DNA of 5,088 nucleotides from Acidobacteriota bacterium (GTDB lineage: Bacteria > Acidobacteriota > Terriglobia > Acidoferrales > UBA7541). A program made the translations under genes and the position numbers. The notes beneath the pieces were generated by a model that searched no databases, was not told the origin of the DNA, and was given only the letters and a program-made list of their open reading frames with translations. The stretch lies in NCBI GenBank assembly GCA_019239815.1, contig JAFAZL010000510.1:1-5088 (forward strand), given 5' to 3'. Shown one piece after another: positions 1 to 5,088 of the stretch (within the stretch, counting starts at the first letter, position 1; each line of letters begins with the position of its first letter).

Positions 1-95
1 AGGCGAACTTTGATCAGTGCCCAACCTGGGCGGAGGGTGGGGAGGGGCTTTTCGATGGGGACAAGGGTGCCGTCTTGGACTTGGAAGGCTTTCAA
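1..95 (-). CDS. MDR-family zinc-type alcohol dehydrogenase, N-terminal fragment (runs off left edge)
   Basis: Seen: reading leftwards from a TTG at 95-93, 31 codons stay open to the window edge. They begin M-K-A-F-Q-V-Q-D-G-T-L and continue with a P-L-P-T-L-R-P-G-W-A-L-I-K-V-R stretch. Family knowledge: this is the usual opening of the GroES-like domain of medium-chain dehydrogenases (sorbitol, threonine and alcohol dehydrogenase relatives). There, a short first strand and a P-x-P-x-x-x-x-G-x-(A/V)-L-(I/V)-(K/R)-V pattern precede the zinc-binding G-I-C-x-T-D segment. That segment, the NAD(P)-binding Rossmann fold and all catalytic residues are outside the window, so substrate and cofactor cannot be named. 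Start choice: an in-frame TGA lies about 20 codons upstream, no ATG or GTG lies between it and the TTG, and AGGAG sits 9 bases before the TTG. The gene is divergent from the permease. The fragment is short, so the family is fairly sure and the subfamily is not. Confidence 0.72.
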   Translation of the reverse strand, partial: MKAFQVQDGTLVPIEKPLPTLRPGWALIKVR

Positions 96-104
96 TGCGA
101 GATG

Positions 105-109
105 CTCCT
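105..109 (-). promoter_or_regulatory. Ribosome binding site of the dehydrogenase (AGGAG), decides the TTG start
   Basis: CTCCT on the plus strand reads AGGAG on the minus strand, 9 bases before the TTG at 95-93. It is the strongest Shine-Dalgarno match near this frame and supports the unusual start codon. Its AGG part also lies in the right arm of a 6-bp inverted repeat (107-126), so it could be partly paired in the transcript. Confidence 0.65.
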
Positions 110-126
110 GCTTTGATTCTAGCAGG
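107..126. repeat. 6-bp inverted repeat over the dehydrogenase ribosome site
   Basis: CCTGCT (107-112) and AGCAGG (121-126) are perfect reverse complements separated by 8 bases. In a leftward transcript the arms would form a small hairpin whose 3' arm holds the AGG of the AGGAG ribosome site. It could be a weak translational control hairpin or a protein-binding operator. A 6-bp repeat can also occur by chance. The loop contains TAGAAT on the minus strand, which resembles a -10 box, but no matching -35 is present. Confidence 0.35.
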
Positions 127-208
127 TGACGAATTTCGCTTCGCGGACGTCAGGGAACATTTAGGGGTTCGGGGCGTACATGAGTTGGGTGGCGTGGAGC
201 GGAAAGGC

Positions 209-232
209 CCGCGGTCTGGAGTGCGACCGCGG
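209..232. repeat. 8-bp perfect inverted repeat in the divergent intergenic gap
   Basis: CCGCGGTC (209-216) and GACCGCGG (225-232) are perfect reverse complements with an 8-base spacer. The repeat ends 36 bases before the permease start at 269 and lies between two divergent genes, where a shared operator would be expected. Centre-to-centre spacing of the half-sites is 16 bases. As RNA it would be a stable GC-rich stem in the permease leader. There is no T-run after it on either strand, so a terminator is unlikely. Function is inferred from position only; no regulator family can be assigned from the half-site. Confidence 0.5.
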
Positions 233-257
233 CTACAAGGTGGTGCGGATAGGTTTC

Positions 258-261
258 GGAG
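258..261 (+). promoter_or_regulatory. Probable ribosome binding site of the permease (GGAG)
   Basis: GGAG lies 7 bases before the ATG at 269, an ideal spacing. A second possible site, the GGGGGA at 276-281, precedes an in-frame ATG at 287, so translation could begin at either codon. The two starts differ by only six residues. No comparable site supports the far upstream ATG at 17. Confidence 0.5.
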
Positions 262-268
262 CGGACCA

Positions 269-2722
269 ATGCGACTGGGGGAACTCATGGCGGGGTGGCG
301 GCGGGATTTGGTTTATGTGATGCGGAGGTTGATCGGGGCGCCGGGGGTTGTGGCGGCGGTGGTGGTGTCGATCGGGATTGGGATTGCGGCGAACGCTACG
401 ATTTTTGCGATGGTGAGTCGGTTTGTGTTGCGGGCGGCGCCGGTGGGCGATCCGGCAACGCTGGTGAGCATGCACCTCACGCATGAAGGCGAGCGCTGCT
501 GCAACAATTTCCCGTGGCCGGTCTATGTGGACGTGCGAGATCAGGCGAAGTCGTTCTCGGGAGTGGCGGCGTTTGATCCGCTGATTCCAGCTTCGATCAA
601 CGGGAAGGGCGATCCCGAGCGCGTTTGGGGGCAGGCGACGACGACGAATTACTTCGATGTGGCCCAGCTGGGGATGACCTTGGGGCGCGGATTTCGCGGC
701 GACGAAGATCACGCGCAGGTGATCGTGCTGGGACATCGGCTGTGGCAGCGGCGATTTGCCGGTGATCCCGAGATCGTCGGGAAATCGATCACTCTGTCGG
801 GGCGAGCGTTCACGGTTATCGGCGTCGCGCCGGCGGGATATCGCGGTATCGATTTCGTGCTCGATCCGGAATTCTGGGTACCGCTCGGAAATGGGCCAGC
901 GTTGAACCCGTCGGAGCCGCCGCGTGAAGCGCGTGACTATCACTGGCTTGAAGTGATCGCGCGATACAAGCCGGGCGTAGCGCACGAGCAAGCGGACGCG
1001 GAGCTGAGCACGATGGCGGCGCGGTTTGCCACGGAATACCCTGGGAGCGACAAGGGGAATGGATTTCGATTCGAACAAGCTGGGTCGCTACCACCGGGCC
1101 AGGCGGGAACGATCCTGACCTTTCTCGTGGCGCTGAGCATCGTGGTGCTATTGGTGCTGTGCATCGCGGGCGCGAATGTCGCCAATCTGCTGCTGGCGCA
1201 AGGGGCCGAGCGCAGCAAAGAAATGGCAGTGCGGCTGACGCTAGGCGCGACACGCGGTGCGTTGCAGCGATTGATGTTGATGGAGAGCGTAATTCTCGCG
1301 CTCGGCGGCGGATTGTTTGGATTCGCGTTGTCGCTCTGGGCGACGCAAGCGCTGTCGGCATTTCATTTGCCGGCGCCGATACCGCTCGATCTGAATATTC
1401 ACGCGGATTGGCGTGTGTTGCTCTACACATTCGCGTTGAGCGTAGGAGCGGGTGTGTTTTTAGGAATCGCGCCCGCGTGGGCAGCGTCGCATCCGATTTT
1501 GTCGAGCGCGCTGAAGGGCGAAAGCGGGCTCGCGGGTCCGCGGCGACGCTGGAGCTTGCGCAGCGTGCTGGTGGTGTCGCAAGTGGCGATGTCGGTGGTG
1601 CTGCTGTGCGCGACCGGATTGTTTTTGCGAAGCATGCAGCGCGCGTCGGGTATGGACATCGGGTTTCGATCGCGCGGCGTGTTGATCACGTCGGTCGATC
1701 CGCGGGTGAATGGATATTCGGCGATGCAGACCGTGCAATTCTTGCGGCAACTGCGAGAACGCGTCGCGGGACTCCCAGGAGTGTCGGCGGTGGTTTGCAC
1801 GGATACCGTGCCGCTCTCGGGCGGCGGACGCAGCGATGGATTCAACGTGGTGGGTGCGCCGCCAACGATGGAAGCGCCGATCACCGATTTATACATGGCG
1901 ACCGCTGGATACTTTGACGTGATGGGAATTCCGCGCATCGCCGGGCGCGACTTTGGGAACGAATCGCCGAACGGGCCAAAAGTGGCGATCGTGGACCAGG
2001 AGTTCGTCGCGAAGGTGCTTCATGGCCGCGATGCGATCGGCCAAAAAGTGGAAGGCGGAGGTGTGACGTACGAAATTGTCGGCGTGGTGCGCGACATCAA
2101 GTCACGCACGCTGGGCGAAGCAAAGCGGCCCGTGTTGTTCCGTTCGCTGGAGCTATCCGCCGCGAGCGATCCCGCGTTTCTCGGTTATTCGGTGTTGGTA
2201 CGAACTAACGGTGGAGACTACTCCGCGCTGGAGAGCGCGGTGCGGCAAGAGATTCACGCGCTTGATCCCGCGATGGCGACGTATAACGAGATGACGATGG
2301 AGGAGCATCTGCGCGACGCGCTCTTCTTGCCACGGCTCGCGGCGACGTTATTCGGCGTGTTTGGTGTGAGCGGAGTTTTACTCGCGGCGGTGGGATTGTA
2401 CGGCGTAATGAGTTATGCCGTGACCCGACGAACTAAGGAGATCGGGATTCGTATGGCGCTCGGCGCGCAGGTGGATGGCGTGCAGAAGATGATCGTCGGA
2501 CAAGGAATGAAGCTTGCGGCGATTGCGGTCGGGCTGGGGCTTGTGGCGGCGCTCGCGGTGGCGCGATTGTTTGCCGCGTTTCTGTATGGAGTGCGGACGG
2601 ACGATGCACTGACGTTTGTGAGCGTGCCAGTGCTGCTGGGGATTGTGGTGTTGATTGCGAGTTGGATTCCTGCGCGACGCGCGGCAAGGGTGGATCCGAT
2701 GGTGGCGTTGCGGTGGGAGTGA
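269..2722 (+). CDS. ABC transporter permease, duplicated MacB/FtsX type (ADOP family)
   Basis: Inner-membrane permease of about 817 residues (start 269; 811 if 287) with two MacB-periplasmic-core plus FtsX units. Seen, in residues from 269: the opening W-R-R-D-L-V-Y-V-M-R-R-L, then a first membrane helix near 24-48 ending in A-N-A-T-I-F. A large periplasmic domain follows at about 54-280. Helices lie near 280-312, 340-362 and 384-406, with the cytoplasmic coupling motif E-R-S-K-E-M-A-V-R-L-T-L-G-A-T at 314-328. The second unit has a helix near 432-454, a periplasmic domain at about 460-686, and helices near 690-716, 746-770 and 782-800. Its matching motif, R-R-T-K-E-I-G-I-R-M-A-L-G-A, is at 720-733. 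The protein ends with the family signature P-A-R-R-A-A-R-V-D-P-M-V-A-L-R-W-E. There is no Walker A/B ATPase domain, unlike MacB, and no ATPase gene nearby. The N-terminus lacks the roughly 70-80 residue soluble extension of many ADOP proteins. Substrate is unknown. The frame is intact and ends in TGA; the gene diverges from the dehydrogenase and converges on the kinase. Confidence 0.93.
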   Translation: MRLGELMAGWRRDLVYVMRRLIGAPGVVAAVVVSIGIGIAANATIFAMVSRFVLRAAPVGDPATLVSMHLTHEGERCCNNFPWPVYVDVRDQAKSFSGVAAFDPLIPASINGKGDPERVWGQATTTNYFDVAQLGMTLGRGFRGDEDHAQVIVLGHRLWQRRFAGDPEIVGKSITLSGRAFTVIGVAPAGYRGIDFVLDPEFWVPLGNGPALNPSEPPREARDYHWLEVIARYKPGVAHEQADAELSTMAARFATEYPGSDKGNGFRFEQAGSLPPGQAGTILTFLVALSIVVLLVLCIAGANVANLLLAQGAERSKEMAVRLTLGATRGALQRLMLMESVILALGGGLFGFALSLWATQALSAFHLPAPIPLDLNIHADWRVLLYTFALSVGAGVFLGIAPAWAASHPILSSALKGESGLAGPRRRWSLRSVLVVSQVAMSVVLLCATGLFLRSMQRASGMDIGFRSRGVLITSVDPRVNGYSAMQTVQFLRQLRERVAGLPGVSAVVCTDTVPLSGGGRSDGFNVVGAPPTMEAPITDLYMATAGYFDVMGIPRIAGRDFGNESPNGPKVAIVDQEFVAKVLHGRDAIGQKVEGGGVTYEIVGVVRDIKSRTLGEAKRPVLFRSLELSAASDPAFLGYSVLVRTNGGDYSALESAVRQEIHALDPAMATYNEMTMEEHLRDALFLPRLAATLFGVFGVSGVLLAAVGLYGVMSYAVTRRTKEIGIRMALGAQVDGVQKMIVGQGMKLAAIAVGLGLVAALAVARLFAAFLYGVRTDDALTFVSVPVLLGIVVLIASWIPARRAARVDPMVALRWE

Positions 2723-2808
2723 GTTAAATGGAGCAACCGAGCCAAGCATATAGGGAAAACCCCCACCCTCGAAACCCGAGGGTGGGTCACCCAGCAATGG
2801 GAGTGAGT
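2714..2808 (+). repeat. Short direct repeat flanking the terminator hairpin
   Basis: The 11-base word TGGGAGTGAGT occurs at 2714-2724, spanning the permease stop codon, and again at 2798-2808, after the hairpin. The second copy runs into a 10-bp palindrome, GTGGATCCAC (2807-2816). The span between the copies is 84 bases from start to start. It could be a trace of a small local duplication or insertion of the hairpin unit, or chance in G-rich DNA. No function is claimed. Confidence 0.3.
2762..2786 (-). terminator. Strong GC-rich hairpin, probable terminator between convergent genes
   Basis: CCCACCCTCG (2762-2771) pairs perfectly with CGAGGGTGGG (2777-2786) around a 5-base loop, giving a 10-bp stem. 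Read on the minus strand the stem is followed, after GG, by TTTT (2759-2756), so it best fits an intrinsic terminator for the kinase, whose stop codon is about 60 bases upstream. On the plus strand it begins 40 bases after the permease stop but is followed by TCACCC rather than T's. It may still end that transcript with Rho or by stem strength alone. The T-run is short, so efficiency is uncertain. Confidence 0.68.
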
Positions 2809-2846
2809 GGATCCACCCCAAAGTTCACAGAGTTCGGACGAAGAGG

Positions 2847-5088
2847 CTAGTTAGCCTTATCGCGATTGGCGAGAAAAGTGTCGCGGCAAGCTTTCGCTTC
2901 GGTCATCAGGGCGGGGAAGTCGGGGGACTTGGTGAGATTCGGAAAGGCTTTCGAGTCACGCTCGAGAAATTCGTAGGCGCAGAAGCCGTCCTTCACGGCA
3001 CTCCTCATGATCGGAATCGAAAAATCGTTGCCGAGGCAGTGATTGAAGGTCAGAGCCTGACTGTATCTCGGTTCGGGATCACTCATCGCCTGCAAATCTT
3101 TTTTCAGCTTGTCCATCAACTCCTGGTAGTTAGCGGGGTGCGGATTCGTGTAGCACGCTTCGATGGCGCGGCCGTGAAAAAAGGAACTGTCGGGAAGCAG
3201 GCGAATTTTGGCCAGAGCTTCGTCGGTTTTTCCGGCGCGAAGCAACTGGATCGCCCGGATGTTGTTGTTCCATTCCGAACCTGAATCGAGTTCGAAAAAT
3301 ACCTTGGCGTGATCCGAAATGTCGGCCGCGAGATACAACGCCGAGCACGAACGGAACATATAGTTACCAGGATCAAGTCGGATCGCGGTGTCGCACTCAT
3401 TTCGCGACTCTTCCAAAACACTGCCATACCGAAGAACGTAGGAAAGCGTGAAGTGCGCGATACCGCTTTGCGGATGGCGCTCGACCATCGCCTTGGCCCG
3501 GCGATAAGCCTCGACGAGGTTTCCGCGATCCGTATCCTGCGAAATGATTTGCTGCTCGGCGCTGACGAGATTGGGATCGAGAGCGAGTGCGCGCTGCAAC
3601 GTGGCGTAGGAGCGGAACGACGTGGGATCGGAGTGATATGTGGGGCTCTTCACAAGGCCGAGTCCGGTTCCGTACTCCTCGTCGTAGTAATACCGAATAC
3701 CCAAGGCCGCCAAAGCAGGAGCAAAAGTGGAATCGAGCCCGACGGAACGCTCGAGCATGCGAATCGCTTCGTCGTTTTGCCGGCCATCGTGGCCGAGAGC
3801 GATGCTGCGAAGGTAGAGGTCGTAGGCTTCGTCGTTTTTTGGACGCGTGCCGCCCGTTTCGCTCGCGTTCGATACGCCAAGCGCGAGGATCAGGCCGTTC
3901 GTTACGTTCGACGTGATTTGATCGTGTAGCGCGACATGATCTTCGGCGGAAACAGTCAGAGACTTCACCCACAGAGAACTGTTGTTCGCGACGTCGATCG
4001 CTTCCATCGTCAACTGCAAATCTTTCCCAACTTTTTGGTAGTGACCGGTGACGAGACGCCCGACGTGAAGTTCTCTCCCTGCTTGCTCGACGTCGAGGTC
4101 GGATTTCGCGTATTTGGCCGTGGTGGCGAACGGGCGAACCGACAGACCACGCATGGAAGACAGCGTGGTCGCGACTTCGTCGGGCAGAGCCATGCGCAGG
4201 TAGTCGAAGTTGGAATCGCCGCCGAGATTTTGGAAGGGGAGTACCGCGACGGCAACGGATTGAGATGAAGTTGCGGCCGTGCGAGGTGAGGATTTGTCGC
4301 GCGAAGGCCAGAGCGCGAAGGCGACCCCAGCGATGGCGATCGCTGCGATGGCGAGGATTGCGACGATGGCGAGCGCGAACCACGGCGGGCGCGCCGGCGT
4401 TGCGATTGGTGCGATGGAAGAGGGTGCCGCCGCTAGGACAGAGCGCGATGAGCTCGACCCGGTGTCGCGGAGGGCGCGTTTGAGGTCGGCGCGCATTTCG
4501 GAGGCGTGCTGGTAGCGCGTGTCGTGATCTTTTTCGAGGGCTTTGCGGATGATAGCGTCGAGTTCTGGTGTGACGCGCGAGTTCAACTGCGTGGGCGGCG
4601 TTGGAGTGGCGTGAACGATCTGATCGTAGATCGCGCCGCTGGACTCCCCGGTGAAGGGGAGCTTTGCCGTTGCCATTTCATAGAGAACGATGCCAAAAGA
4701 AAAAAGATCAGTGCGCGCGTCGAGCTGTTTGCCGAGGACTTGCTCGGGCGACATGTAGGCGACGGTGCCGAGGGTCGAGCCGGGACTGGTGAGATGCTCC
4801 TGGACGGAGAGCGTGTTTGCTTCTTCGGCGGTTGTGCCGGCCAATTTTTCGTCAATCTTGGCGAGGCCGAAGTCGAGAATTTTTGCGTGGCCGCGATTGG
4901 TGACGAAGATGTTGGCGGGCTTGATGTCGCGGTGAACGATGCCTGCCGTGTGCGCGGCATCGAGCGCGTCGGCGATTTCGATCGCGATCTGCAGAAGCTT
5001 GTCCATTTCGAGCGGGCGGTCCGAGATGGTGTGCTTGAGCGTCAGGCCGTCGAGAAATTCCATCGCGATGAAGCGGAGGCCACCCTCG
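2847..5088 (-). CDS. Membrane Ser/Thr protein kinase with TolB-like and TPR sensor region (N-terminus beyond right edge)
   Basis: Hanks-type (PknB-like) kinase. The frame is open through the right edge, reading E-G-G-L-R-F-I-A before the M-E-F-L-D-G hinge, so the methionine at 5063 is internal. Roughly 90-100 N-terminal residues (glycine loop, ATP lysine) are missing. Counting from that methionine: H-R-D-I-K-P-A-N at 44-51 (catalytic D46, K48, N51), D-F-G at 64-66, an activation loop rich in Ser/Thr, G-T-V-A-Y-M-S-P-E at 99-107, D118 in D-L-F-S-F-G, and the C-lobe arginine R183. All visible catalytic residues are present, so it should be active; it is an RD kinase. A Ser/Ala/Pro linker (200-227) leads to one membrane helix at about 228-252. 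The outer part has a TolB-like domain (about 269-396, beginning [12 protein letters not shown]) and TPR-like helical repeats (about 411-455, 485-507 and 515-583). The final 150 residues are unassigned. The kinase is cytoplasmic; the C-terminal region is inferred to be periplasmic. The gene ends in TAG at 2849-2847 and converges on the permease. Substrate and signal are unknown. Confidence 0.93.
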   Translation of the reverse strand, partial: EGGLRFIAMEFLDGLTLKHTISDRPLEMDKLLQIAIEIADALDAAHTAGIVHRDIKPANIFVTNRGHAKILDFGLAKIDEKLAGTTAEEANTLSVQEHLTSPGSTLGTVAYMSPEQVLGKQLDARTDLFSFGIVLYEMATAKLPFTGESSGAIYDQIVHATPTPPTQLNSRVTPELDAIIRKALEKDHDTRYQHASEMRADLKRALRDTGSSSSRSVLAAAPSSIAPIATPARPPWFALAIVAILAIAAIAIAGVAFALWPSRDKSSPRTAATSSQSVAVAVLPFQNLGGDSNFDYLRMALPDEVATTLSSMRGLSVRPFATTAKYAKSDLDVEQAGRELHVGRLVTGHYQKVGKDLQLTMEAIDVANNSSLWVKSLTVSAEDHVALHDQITSNVTNGLILALGVSNASETGGTRPKNDEAYDLYLRSIALGHDGRQNDEAIRMLERSVGLDSTFAPALAALGIRYYYDEEYGTGLGLVKSPTYHSDPTSFRSYATLQRALALDPNLVSAEQQIISQDTDRGNLVEAYRRAKAMVERHPQSGIAHFTLSYVLRYGSVLEESRNECDTAIRLDPGNYMFRSCSALYLAADISDHAKVFFELDSGSEWNNNIRAIQLLRAGKTDEALAKIRLLPDSSFFHGRAIEACYTNPHPANYQELMDKLKKDLQAMSDPEPRYSQALTFNHCLGNDFSIPIMRSAVKDGFCAYEFLERDSKAFPNLTKSPDFPALMTEAKACRDTFLANRDKAN

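Noticed and set aside
33..41. GAGGGTGGG, the same word as the terminator arm, with its complement also at the right edge (5080-5088)
   Set aside because: Both outlying copies lie inside coding sequence and are explained by the codons there; a 9-base match in GC-rich DNA is not evidence of a repeat family or attachment site.
116..121. TAGAAT on the minus strand as a -10 promoter box for the dehydrogenase
   Set aside because: It matches five of six consensus bases, but there is no -35-like sequence 16-18 bases upstream. Transcription would also begin at the ribosome site itself, leaving almost no leader.
96..268. Sigma-70 type promoter for the permease
   Set aside because: No pair of -35 and -10 hexamers with acceptable spacing was found by eye on the plus strand. 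A promoter must exist here or upstream but cannot be placed.
233..1078. Long minus-strand open frame of 281 codons antisense to the permease
   Set aside because: Composition is dominated by Arg, His and Pro, as expected from the reverse of a GC-rich gene. It has no recognisable domain, and the plus-strand frame is a clear permease.
1159..1917. Plus-strand frame of 252 codons inside the permease
   Set aside because: Out-of-frame shadow, Arg/Ala/Gly-rich, while the permease frame is continuous and motif-bearing through the region.
2797..2850. Tiny plus-strand ORF of 17 codons in the convergent gap
   Set aside because: Too short, no good ribosome site, overlaps the kinase stop codon and the repeat; no evidence for expression.
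3309..3929. Plus-strand frame of 206 codons antisense to the kinase
   Set aside because: No recognisable domain or convincing ribosome site; explained by GC-rich codon bias opposite a real gene.
3397..4383. Second minus-strand frame of 328 codons within the kinase gene
   Set aside because: Arg/Ser/His-rich shadow of the kinase frame with no domain; the true frame shows TolB-like and TPR sequence across the same bases.
5061..5063. Methionine at 5063 as the start of the kinase gene
   Set aside because: The frame continues to the window edge with E-G-G-L-R-F-I-A, the normal strand before the kinase hinge. Starting here would remove the ATP-binding lobe.

Overview
The window looks like chromosomal DNA of a GC-rich bacterium, most likely an Acidobacteriota member. 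This is inference from two protein types that are expanded in that phylum. One is a duplicated MacB/FtsX-type permease without its own ATPase (the ADOP family). The other is a Ser/Thr kinase with one membrane span, a TolB-like domain and TPR repeats. No rRNA, tRNA, CRISPR array, insertion sequence or phage gene was seen.

Layout. (1) Positions 1-95, minus strand: the first 31 codons of a medium-chain (MDR) zinc-type alcohol dehydrogenase. It starts at a TTG behind an AGGAG ribosome site and runs off the left edge. (2) Positions 96-268: a gap between divergent genes with two perfect inverted repeats. One overlaps the dehydrogenase ribosome site; the other is an 8-bp GC-rich stem. (3) Positions 269-2722, plus strand: a complete ABC-type permease of about 817 residues. 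The reading frame stays open back to position 17, but those extra 84 codons lie over the dehydrogenase start and the gap and are not protein-like. (4) Positions 2723-2846: a convergent gap with a strong 10-bp GC-rich hairpin, probably a terminator. (5) Positions 2847-5088, minus strand: a receptor-like Ser/Thr kinase whose N-terminal lobe lies beyond the right edge.

How the genes relate. The permease and kinase converge, and the permease and dehydrogenase diverge, so no two genes in the window form an operon. The permease probably sits in the inner membrane and works with an unlinked ATPase or in a mechanotransmission-type role. The kinase probably senses something through its outer TolB-like/TPR region and signals through its cytoplasmic catalytic domain. 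No shared pathway is shown by the sequence.

No clearly new system is visible. The most useful points are the hidden TTG-started dehydrogenase, the resulting start correction for the permease, the inverted repeats in the divergent gap, and the uneven cysteine distribution in the kinase.
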